Of a stretch of 64,000 bases of DNA, positions 53,560 to 64,000 are shown piece by piece. The translations under genes were made by a program, and so were the position numbers. Positions within the stretch are counted from its first letter, which is position 1; each line of letters opens with the position of its first letter. The notes beneath the pieces are model-generated. The model was not told where the DNA came from and did not search any database. It saw only the letters and a program-made list of their open reading frames with translations. The stretch comes from Sapria himalayana (Eukaryota > Streptophyta > Magnoliopsida > Malpighiales > Rafflesiaceae), in assembly GCA_029783825.1 (NCBI GenBank), contig JAREIK010003413.1, positions 262,586 through 326,585 on the forward strand, read 5' to 3'.

Positions 53560-55645
53560 TCACATCTCAAATGATCAAAGTACTTGTAAATCCAAACATT
53601 ATCTTTTCACGAACCCTCCTATTGTGATGGAAGGTTCTTCAATTCCAATTGTAAAAGAAATTCAAGGTACATCTAAACCTCAAGCTCATAAAAAGTATAA
53701 GTCTACTGTTTGGGAAACTTATGAGATATTAGTTGATTCAGAGGGAAATGAAACTGGTAGGGCAGCTTGTATATGGTGTAGGAAAGAATAATTGGCAAAA
53801 AGTGATCAAGGTATTTCTGGTTTATGGAAATACTTTAGAAAGTCTTGTAGTAAATTTCCGCGCAAAAAAGAATTAATAGAACTTACAAAGGTAAAGACAA
53901 GTCACAATCTTTGTTGAGTTTCACTAAAGGTACTAGTTCAGAGGATATCAAATTAACTTGTTGGCAAAATTAACAACAACTAGATAGGGAGGCTTTGGTG
54001 AAAATGATCAGAAAAGATGAATTGCCTTTTTGTTTTGTTGAGAGTGAAGAGTTCAAGGAGTTTTGTGAAGTTAGTGTGCCTTAATTTAAAATTTCATCTA
54101 GGCACTCTACACTCAGGGATTGTTTTTCTTTATTTGTGAAGGAAAATAAGAAATTATTTGATAGCATATCATCTCATTGTTGTAGAGTTTCATTGACTAC
54201 TGACACTTGGACTAGCATTCCAAATTTGTCTTATATATGTTTGACTATTCATTTAATTGATTCTCAATGGAATATGCATAAAAGGCTTTTGAACTTTTGT
54301 GTAATTAAAAGTCATTCTAGAGTTAATATTAGAAATGCTATTGAGATTTGCATGAATGAATGGGGTTTGAGAAAGTTGATGTGCATTAATGTTGACAATG
54401 CATCAGATAATGATGTTGCAGTTGAACAATTGAAAAAAAGGATTGTGAAGAAAAGTGTTGTACCTTTGAGAGACGAGCATTTTTATATGAGATGTTGTGC
54501 TCATATCCTAAACTTAATTGTCAAAGATGGTATTGTAATAGTGGAGTGTGCTATTCAAAAAATTAGAGGTGTGGTGAAATATGTGTGGAGTAGTCCTAAA
54601 AGATTAGATATGTTTAAGTTATATGTTGAAGAAGCAAACTTGACATATGGATCTTCATTGCAATTAGATTGTCCTACAAGATGGAATTCAACTTATTTGA
54701 TGCTACAAAAAGATATAAAATATCAAAAAGAATTTGATATGTTGAAGGACAAAGACAAAAGGTTTTTGAACTAGTTTGGTTCAAACATTCAAACTGAGAG
54801 AGACTAAACAAACACCAAATTTTTGGCTCGTTTCTTGAAAACATTTTATGAGGTAACTTTTAAATTTTCTGACTCATAATATTCTACCTCTAGTGTTTAT
54901 TTTTCTGAGATTATTTGAATTTGAAAAAAATTAAGCTTTGTGAAAATAGTAGAGATACAATGGTGTATGAAATAGGTATGAAAATGAGGCATAAATTCAA
55001 CAAATATTGGGGTTCTCTTCGGTCAAAAAATATTATGCTTTTTGTAGCAGTAGTGTTAGATCCTAGACATAAGCTCAAATATCTCAAGGTTAAGTACGCA
55101 TAGCATTATGGTGAGGAATTGGCTAAAAATTTGGTGAAAAAGGTTATAAATGCTTTTAATGAGATGATGGATTATTATAAAGATTTAAATGAAGATGAAT
55201 CAAAAGAAGATGAATTCTATTCTACTGTGTTGAAGAAAAATGATGATTTCTTTGATGGTAGTGATTCTTATGTTGATGATTTTTTTTTGTTGAATTGGAG
55301 AAAGAACAAGAAGTTGCAGCTTTGGTAGAGTTGGATAGGTACTTGGAGGAAAAACTTGTAAAAAATAGAATTGATTTTGATCTTCTAAACTGGTGGAAGG
55401 TAAATGAGGTTAGGTATCATTCTTTAGGAAATGTAGCAAGGCATGTATTTGCTATCAAAGCATCTATTGTGGCCTACGAATTTATATTTAGCACTGGGGG
55501 GAGAACTTTAGATAAATTTAGGAGTTCTTTAAAACCTATTATAGCTGAAGTTCTCATATGTCTACAAGATTGGTTGAGAAGCTCAAACAAACCTATTGAA
55601 ATTGAAGAATTAGTTCAAGACCGTGATAATAATGAATCAGGATAG
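53560..55645 (+). pseudogene. hAT transposase pseudogene (copy 2)
   Basis: Better preserved of the two transposase remnants. Order: BED-type finger at about 53705-53858 (STVWETYE, then AACIWC supplying Cys-x2-Cys, then GLWKYFRKSC); RNase-H-like core from about 54000 with TDTWTS (Asp codon 54202-54204), NVDNAS (Asp 54394-54396) and CCAHILNL; MRHKFNKYWG/VVLDPRHKLKYL segment (54980-55080); acidic region; C-terminal dimerisation domain (55295-55645) with LLNWWKVNEVRYHSLGNVAR, EFIFSTGG (Glu 55478-55480) and LQDWLRSS. Lesions: TAA 53789-53791 in the finger, frameshift near 53890, stops near 53972 and at 54082-54084, TAG near 54772, TAA 54805-54807, several stops about 54885-54922, TAG near 55101, and a T-homopolymer shift near 55280. 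All three presumed catalytic acidic residues persist. ATG at 53627 is in frame but not shared with copy 1, so it is probably not the original start. Confidence 0.94.
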
Positions 55646-56614
55646 TATACAAATCTTGTAAATTTTAATTTCACTTTTACTTATTTTATTCATTGAATTT
55701 AATATAAATATGGTTCAATTAAAATTTTCAGAGGTGTCACAAGATCCAAATATTGTTCCAACTATAGTTGGCCAACTAAATTTGGAATGGGTGTATTAAA
55801 TTGTTTAAGGTAATATTTTGCTTTTTTATTACTCTTTCATCTTAGAAATTTATGCATACATGATTAACACATTTTCATCTTTGATTATCCTTCTATAGTT
55901 GAGGAAGAAAAGCGAGGAGTTGTAGAAGAGATAATTAATTGGGTTTGGATTTTCGTTGTTGTTCCGGCACAGATCCTTTGAAATGATTATTATCATGGTT
56001 GTTATTAGTTGTTTTTTTTGTTATATTAAGCTGTCAAATTTTAGCAATTACATAAGTAGTAATTGATGCCACCAATGTTTGTGGTCATCTTTAGCAATTC
56101 CTTAATATTTTAAGTAATTGTTTAAAAAATATAGTATTGCTATTATAGTTAACTTTCACTCGCTGAACAAAGCCAACTTGTGAAAAAACAAAGAACCAAA
56201 TTCGGCACACAACTCGGTCCCGTTCAATTTAACATTTCTATCCTTTTCTACACATCAAAGCTTTAGAAAAGGTAATGGAACTCATTTGCAGTACTCAGCC
56301 TATTTGACAAAACAATATTGGCCCAATTTGAGTTTAAAAGATACATAACTAAGGAATGATAAATTGTACAACAAAATGGTTTAGACATTAACTAACTTGG
56401 CAGGTTTGGAGAAAATAAATTGAAAAAAATGTTCGAACTCTGTTCCGTCCCGGAACCATTTTCTCCTACCCAAAATCCCCGATCTCTCTCCCATCCCATC
56501 CTGATATTTTCAACATATGGGACGGGTTTGGATCTTCAAAAAAAAATCTCCGAACTATGAGAAGGGATTGAAGATTTGTAATCCCCATCCAGTCCCGTCC
56601 CATGATCACCCATA
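55646..56614 (+). other. hAT copy 2: 3' non-coding tail and subterminal repeats
   Basis: AT-rich tail with no coding signal. Landmarks shared with copy 1 include CCAACTATAGTTGGCC (an inverted repeat, about 55760) and TGTTTGTGGTCA. The last 200 bp carry CCATCCCATCC/CCCGTCCC subterminal words. Confidence 0.75.
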
Positions 56615-56622
56615 GTATTTAG
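56615..56622. repeat. 8-bp target-site duplication of hAT copy 2 (right)
   Basis: GTATTTAG, followed by the continuing host monomer TGGTTTATAGGTTTTATTT. Confidence 0.85.
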
Positions 56623-57683
56623 TGGTTTATAGGTTTTATTTAAAAAATAAAATAACAAAAAATTTAATATAACCTTTGAAAATATAACAATTTTTAAATT
56701 TTTTATAAATATGAATACTATATTTAGTTATGATAATCTTAATAATTATATATCATGTAAATTCAATATAAACAATTATATTGATAAATATTATAATAAT
56801 GATCATAAAAAGATTAATAAACACTTATTTATAATATAAATATTATTTAAAATATATTTACAAAATTTAAAATTATTCAAAATCAAATTGAAATATTTTA
56901 CTATATATTAATTTTTAATTTTTAAATTTTTGTATCCATTTATAAGCTTATATATTTTTTGATAAAAATTAAATTATTTAAATTATATTTGTCTAGCTTT
57001 TAATTTATATTTTAATTTATATCTCTATAAAAATAAACTAATAAATAATTAAAATGTATATATAATATTATAATGAATACTAATAAAAATGAGATTTATG
57101 ATTTATTATTTAGGGTATACCTATTTAATGGTTTAAGTTTATTGTTATTTTGGTGATAATGAGTTTATTGATTTATATGTTTACACATTTAGGTTTTATT
57201 TATTGATTTATAGGTTTTATTTAATCAATGAAATAATAAAAAATCTATTTTTATGAATTTTCATGATTTTCAAAGGTTATAACATTTGAAATTATAATAA
57301 TTTATTAATTGTTCTAAAATATGAATACAATACTTAGTTATAATAATCTTAATAATTATATTTGATGTAAATTCAATATAAAAAATTTTATTAATATATA
57401 TTATTTTGATGATCAAAAAATAAATTAATAAACTATTATTAATAAGATAGATATTAATTAAAATATATTTGCAGAACCCAAAATAATTCAAAATGAAAGT
57501 CAATTATATTAATAAATAAAATTTTAAATTTTTGAAATTTTGTTTATTTTTATAAGCTTATATTTTTTTCATAAAAAATAATTTATTTAAATTATATATA
57601 ACTCACTCATTATTTATTTTGTAATTAATATTTCTATAAAAATAAAATAAAAAATAATTAAAATGAATATTTAATGTTATAAT

Positions 57684-60600
57684 GAATACAAATAAAAATT
57701 AGATTTATTATTTATTATTTAGGTTTTGAATGTTTAATGGTTTAAGTATTTATGGGGTTTTGGGGTTTAGTAGCTAGATATTTAAATGTTTAGGCATTTA
57801 GTGGTTTATAAGTTTTATTTAAATAATAAAATAATAAAAAAATTATTTTTGTGATTTTTTATCATTTTTGAAGGTTATAACCTTTGAAAATATAATAATT
57901 TTTAAATTTTTTTGAAATGTAAATTAATATTTAGTTATAATAATCTTAATAATTATAAGACATTTAAATTCAATATAAGTAATTTTATTGAAATATATAA
58001 TAAGATTGTTAAAATAAAATATTAATAAACTATTCTTAATAAGATTGATAGCAATTAAAATATAATTGCAAAACCTATATATAATGATTCAAAATCAAAG
58101 TAAAATATATTACTAAATAATAATTTTTTGTTTTTAAATTTTTACTTCTTTTTATAATATTATATTTTTTTTGATTAAAAATAAATTATTAAAATTATAG
58201 TTATCTCGCTCATTATTTATTTTGTAATTAATATTTCTATAAAAAATAAACTAATAAATAATTAAAATGAATATTTAAAATTATAATGAATACAAATTAA
58301 AATGAGATTTATGTTTTATTATATGTGGTATACCCATTTAATGGTTTGATTATTTAGGAATTTTGTCATTTAGGAGTTTATCAATTTATGTTTTTAGGTA
58401 TTTAGTGGTTTATAGGTTTTATTTATATAATAAAAATAAAAAAAAATTTTAGATTTTTTCTGATTTTCAAAGGTTATAAACTTTAAATATAAAATAATTG
58501 TTAAAATTTTTTGAAATGTGAATACTATGTATAATTATATTTACTTACTAATTATATATCATATAAATTCAATATAAACAATTTTAATGATATATATTAT
58601 AATACTGATCAAAAATTAAATTAATAAACTATTATTAATAATATAAATATTAATTATAATATATTTACATAACACAAAATGATTCAAAATCAAATCAAAA
58701 TATATTACTAAATAATAATATTTAATTTTTTAATCTTTTATTCTTTTTATAAGCTTATTTTTTTTTGATTAAAAATAAATAATTTAAATAATATTTGTCT
58801 CACTCAAAATTTATTTTGTAATTAATTTTTCTAAAAAATTAAACTATAAATATTTAAAATGAATATTTATAATTATAATAAATAGAAATAAAAATGAGAT
58901 TTATTATTTATTAAGTAGTATATAGATGTTAAAATCTTTATGTATTCAGGGGTTTCGGGGGGTCTATGAGCTTACTAATTTAAGTAAGTAAGCATTTAAT
59001 GGTCTATAGGATTTATTTAAAAAAAAAATAACTAAAAATTTTTTTTTATTATATTTTCTCATTTTTTAAGATTATAACCTTAGAAAATATAATAATTTTA
59101 AAATTTTTTTAAAAAGTGAATACAATATTTATTTATAATAATCATAATAATTATATATCATATACATTCAATATAAACAATTTTATTGATAGATATTCTA
59201 ATAATTATCAAAAAATAAATTAAAAATCAATTATGAATAAGATTGATATTACTTAAAATATAATATCAAAACCTAAAATGATTCAAAATCAAAGCAAAAT
59301 ATATTACTAAATAATAATTATTTGTTTTTAAATTTTTATTATTTTTATAAGCTTATCAATTTTTTGATTAAAAATAATTTTTATAAATTATATTTTTAAC
59401 TCATAATATATTTTATAATTAATACATATATAAAAATAAAAAACTAAACAATCAAAATGAGTTTTTTAAATTATAATGAAAGGAAATAAAAATGAAATTT
59501 ATTAATTATTATTTAGGGTATACTGATTTAAAAGATTATTTATATAGAGGTATCGGGATTTTGTAGTTTAGTGATTTAAATGCTTATGCATTTAGTGGTG
59601 TATAGGTTTTATTTAAACAATAGAATAACAAAGAAGAAATATTTTTTTTATTTTTTCACATTTTCAAAGGTATAACCTTTGAAAATATAATAATTTTAAA
59701 ATTTTTTTCAAAAGTGAATACAATATTTAGTTATGATAATCATTATATTTATATATCATATAAATTCAATGTAAACATTTTTATTGATAAATATTATAAT
59801 AATGATGAAAAAAAAACTTAATAATCTATTATTAATAAGATAGATATCAATTAAAATATAATTACAAAACCTAAAATGATTCAAAAGCAAAGCAAAATAT
59901 ATTACTATATAATAAATTTTTGTTTTGAAATCTTTTTTTCTTTTAAAAAGTTTATCTATAATTTTTTGAAGAAAAATAATTTACATAATTTATATTTGTC
60001 TAACTCATAATTTATTTTGTAATTAATATTTATATAAAAATAAACAAATAAATAATTAAAATGAATATTTAAAATTATAATTAAAAATAATGAGATTTAT
60101 TATTTATTATTTAGGGTATACCGGTCTAATTTAAATTAGATCTGTCTCACTAATAATTTATTTTGTAATTAATATTTCTATAAAAATAAACTAAAAATTA
60201 ATTAAAATAAAATTTAAAATTATACTGAATAAAAATTAAATGATATTTATTATTTATTATTAATGTATACCAGTTTAATATTTTAAGTATTTATAGGTTT
60301 TGTCATTTAGGTCTTTAGCGCTTTATGTTTTTAGGCATTTAGTGGTTTATAGGTTTTGTTTAAACAATGAAATAACAAAAATTTTTTTTTGATATTTTCT
60401 CACATTTTCAAAGGTTATAACCTTTAAAAATATAATAATTTTAAAATTTTTTAAAATTGTGAATACAATATTTAGTAATAATAATCTTTATAATTATATA
60501 TAATATAAACTAAATATAAACAATTTATTCATAGATATGATATCAATTATCAAATAATAAATTAATATGTTATTATTATTATGATGGATATAAATAAAAA

Positions 60601-63128
60601 TATAATTGGTAAACCTAAAATTATTCAAAATTTCAAGTAAAATTAATTACTAAATAATAATTTTTGTTTTTTAGTTTTTGCTTCTTTTTATAAGCTTATA
60701 TTTTTTTTTGATGAAAAATAAATTATTTAAATTATATTTGTATCACTCATAATTTATTTTGTTATTCATATTTTAATAAATTATTTAAATTATATTTAAG
60801 GTTTACGAGTTTAAAGGTATAAGTATTTAGGGGCTTTTGTGTTTATGAATTTAGATATTTAAGTGTTTACGCATTTAGTGGTTTATAAGTTTTATTAAAA
60901 CATTGATATAGCAAAAAATTTATTTTTATTATTTTTTCTAATTTTTGAAGATTATATCCTTTGAAAATATAATAATTTTTAAATTTTTTCAAATGTAAAT
61001 ATAATATTTATTTATAATAATCTTCATAATTATAATTCATTTAAATTCAATATAAATAATTATATTGCTAGATATTATAATTATGAGCAAAAAATAAATT
61101 AATAAACTTTTATTAATAAAATAGTTATTATTTAAAAAATATTTGCATAATCTAAAATTATTCAAATCAAAGTAAAATATATTACTAAATAATATTTTTT
61201 TATTGTTTTACTTTTTTTATAACTTTATATTTTTCTTATTAAAAATAAATTATTTTAATTATATTTATCTTACTCATAATTTATTTTGTAATTTATAATT
61301 TTATAATAATAAACTACTAAATAATTAAAATGAATACTTAAAATTATAATGAATACAAATAAAATTGAGATTTATTATTTATTATTCAGGATATAGCGGT
61401 TTAATTGTTTAAGTATTTAGGTGTTTTGTGGTTTAGGAGTTTAGTGATTTAATTGTTTAGAACTTTAGTGATTTATACTTTTTATTTAAAGAATGAAAAA
61501 ACAAAAAATTTAAGTTTTTGATTTTTTTTTAATTTTCGAAGGTTGTAACCGTTGAAAATATAATAATTTTAATTTTTTTTAAATGTGAATATAATATTTA
61601 GTTATGATAATCTTAATAATTATATATAATGTAAACTCAATATAAATAATTTTATTGATAGATATTATAATAATGATAAATAAATAAATTAATAAACTTG
61701 TATTTATTAGAATGATATAAATTAAAATATAATTGTAAAATCTAAAATGATTAAAAATCAAAATAAGATATATTATTAAATAATAATTTTTTATTTTTAA
61801 AATTGCACCTTTTTATTATAATTTTTTTTGATGAAAAATAAATTATTTAAATTATATATGTCGCACTAATAATTTATTTTGTAATTAATATTTCAATAAA
61901 AATAAAGTGATAAATGATTAAAATGAATATTTAAATACTAATAAAATTGAGATTTATGATTTATTATTCAGACTATACTAATTTAATGTTTTATGTATTT
62001 ATGGGCTTCGGAGTTTAGGAGCTTAGTCATTTTAGTATTTAATCATTTAGTGGTTTATAGGTTTTATATAAAAAATAAAATAAAAAAAATTTAATTTTGT
62101 TAATTTTTCTCATTTTTGAAGGTTATAACCTTTGAAAATATAATAATTTTTTAAATTTTTTTTGAAAAGTGAATACAATATGAAGTTATAATAATCATAA
62201 TAATTATATATCATATAAATTCAATATAAATTATTTTTTTGATATTTATTATAATAATGATTATAAAAAAGTAATAACCTATTATTAATAAGATAAATAT
62301 TATTTAAAATATATTTGCAAAACCTAAAATTACTCAAAATCAAAGTGAAATATTTTACTGAATATTAATTTTAAATATTTAAATTTTTGTATCCATTTAT
62401 AAGCCTATATATTTTTTAAAGAAAAATAAATTATTTAAATTATATATGTCTTACTAATAATTTATTTTTTAATTTATATTTCTATACAATTAAACTAATA
62501 AATAATTAAAATGTATATTTAAAATTATAATGAATACTAATAAAAATGAGATTTATTATTTATTATTTAGTGTATAACTATTTAATTCTTTAAGGTTTTT
62601 GTGGTTTTGGCGTTAAGGAATTTATAGATTTCTATGTTGACACATTTTCGTGTTTATAGGTTTTATTTAATCAATGAAATAACAAAACATTTATTTTTAT
62701 GAATTTTCATGATTTTCAAAGGTTATGACCTTTGAAAATATAATAATTTTTTAATAGTTCTTAAATATGAATACAATACTTAGTTATAATATACTTAATA
62801 ATTATATTTGTTGTAGATTCAATATAAAAAAATGTATTAATATATAATTATAAAAATGATCAAAAAATAAATTAATAAACTATTATTAATAAGATAGATA
62901 TTAATTAAAATATATTTTCATTCCAAAATAATTCAAAATCAAAATAAATTATATTACTAAATAAAATTTTAAAATTTTAAAATTTTGTTTATTTTTATAA
63001 GCTTATTTTTTTTTCATAAAAAATAATTTATTTAAATTATATCTGTCTCACTCATTATTTATTTTGTAATTAATATTTATATAAAAATAAACTAAAAAAT
63101 AATTAAAATGAATATTTAAATTTATAAG
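57684..63128 (+). repeat. Higher-order repeat cycle, variant A to next variant A (5445 bp)
   Basis: Successive variants A, B, C, D, a short deleted unit, F-like, I (TTTACGAGTTTAAAGG), J, K and L lead back to A. Subsets of this order recur elsewhere: I-J-K-L-A-B-C at about 9190-13340 and I-J-L-A-B-C-D at about 19400-23540. A-to-A spacing elsewhere is 11536 bp (9 to 11545) and 9599 bp (11545 to 21144), so cycle length is variable through gain or loss of internal units. Confidence 0.7.
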
Positions 63129-63910
63129 GAATACAAATAAAAATGATATTTATTATTTATTATTTATTATTTATGTTATATAGGTTTAATGGTTTAAGTA
63201 TTTAGGGGGTTTTGGGGTTTAGGAGTCGAGATTTAAATGTTTACGCATTTAGTGGTTTATAAATTTTATTTAAATAATAAAATAATATAAAATTATTTTT
63301 GTGATTTTTTATCATTTTTGAAGGTTATAACCTTTGAAAATATTATAATTTTTAAATTTTTTTCAAATGTAAATATAATATTTAGTTATAATAACTTAAT
63401 AATTATAAGACATTTTAATTGAATATAAGTAATTTTATTATTCGATATTATAAAAATGATCAAATAATAAATTAATAAATAATTATTAATAATATTGATC
63501 GCAATTATAATATAATTGTGAAACCTATATATAATGATTCAAAATCAAAGTAAAATAGATTACAAAATAATAATTTTTTTTTAAAATTTTTACTTCTTTA
63601 TATAAGCTTTTTTTTTGATTAAAAATAAATTATTAAAATTATATCTATCTCCCTCATTATTTATTTTGTCATTGATATTTCTATATAAAATTAACTAATA
63701 AATAATTAAAATGAATATTAAAAATTATCATGAATACAAATTAAAATGAGATTTATGATTTATTATATATGGTATACCTGTTTAATTGTTGGATTATTTA
63801 TGAGTTTTGTTGTTTAGGAGTTTAGCAATTTATGTTTTTAGGCATTTAGTGGTTTATAGGTTTTATTTATATAATAAAAATTTAAAATCATATTTTTGAT
63901 TTTTTCTATT

Positions 63911-63934
63911 TTTCAAAGGTTATAACCTTTGAAA
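63911..63934. repeat. Perfect 24-bp palindromic dyad
   Basis: TTTCAAAGGTTA plus TAACCTTTGAAA at the standard monomer position, in a variant-B unit. Confidence 0.95.
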
Positions 63935-64000
63935 ATAAAATAATTTTTAAAATTTTTTGAAATGTGAATACAATGTATAATTATATTAATCTTACTAATT

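Larger units (their letters stand above)
52981..56614 (+). mobile_element. hAT-superfamily DNA transposon, copy 2 (defective, 3634 bp)
   Basis: Interrupts a variant-G monomer. The left end is TAGGGCTGCTCA and the right end, reverse-complemented, TATGGGTGATCA: 8 of 12 positions match, so the termini have decayed more than in copy 1. The flanking 8-bp target duplication has one mismatch. Leader and tail align with copy 1, including a GTCACGTATTTTTTCTTTTG stretch near the 5' end and AATCCCCATCC near the 3' end. It encodes a broken transposase on +. Orientation relative to the satellite monomer is the same as for copy 1. Immediately downstream the host monomer lacks part of the dyad (TTTAATATAACCTTTGAAA near 56662) and continues as a different variant, so a deletion or recombination occurred beside the element. 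Confidence 0.95.
56615..64000 (+). repeat. AT-rich satellite array, + orientation (block 3b)
   Basis: Satellite continues to the window end on +. It contains one complete higher-order cycle between successive variant-A units (57684 and 63129) and a perfect dyad at 63911-63934. No gene seen; the 77- and 60-codon - strand frames at 57270 and 61579 are monomer translations that recur in other monomers. Confidence 0.93.

Noticed and set aside
1..64000. Possible organellar or low-GC bacterial/protist genome because of extreme AT content
   Set aside because: The sequence is tandem satellite with plant-type hAT elements and TTTAGGG-like words; no organellar or bacterial genes, tRNAs or rRNAs are visible.
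1..64000. CRISPR-like array of repeats and spacers
   Set aside because: The regular dyad recurs every roughly 600 bp within similar monomers; there are no short unique spacers and no cas genes.

Overview
The window looks like plant nuclear DNA. It is dominated by a very AT-rich satellite array, carries two decayed hAT transposons with a plant-type BED-finger transposase, and contains TTTAGGG-like (plant telomere type) motifs throughout the array. I see no intact protein-coding gene, no rRNA or tRNA, no CRISPR and no bacterial operon structure. The species cannot be identified from this sequence. Most apparent open reading frames are translations of satellite monomers and have no coding character.

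Layout: (1) 1-14826, satellite with monomers reading on the + strand. (2) About 14827-17186, a 2.4-kb island of ordinary-composition, non-satellite sequence without a recognisable gene. (3) 17187-25670, satellite on +. (4) 25671-46580, satellite on the - strand, i.e. a block of about 21 kb inverted relative to its neighbours, split by hAT copy 1 at 40352-44002 (transposase remnant on -). (5) 46581-64000, satellite on + again, split by hAT copy 2 at 52981-56614 (transposase remnant on +).

The satellite monomer is about 600 bp. It has two constant landmarks: a roughly 90-bp tract of degenerate TTTAGGG-like words, and just downstream a dyad of about 24 bp made of TTTCAAAGGTTA and its reverse complement. 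Distinct monomer variants recur in a fixed order, including a roughly 140-bp internally deleted variant, so the array has higher-order structure. For example, 1-4548 is repeated collinearly at 21136-25670, where the copy stops exactly at the inversion junction.

The two hAT copies are about 3.65 and 3.63 kb long, related along their whole length, and both are disabled by stops and frameshifts. Each has recognisable 12-bp terminal inverted repeats and 8-bp target duplications. Both sit at the same site of the same monomer variant in the same orientation relative to the monomer. That points either to one old insertion copied along with the satellite or to strong target preference. The most notable features are the symmetric (covarying) dyad, the telomere-like tract in every monomer, the inversion breakpoint with templated-looking filler, and the paired hAT insertions.
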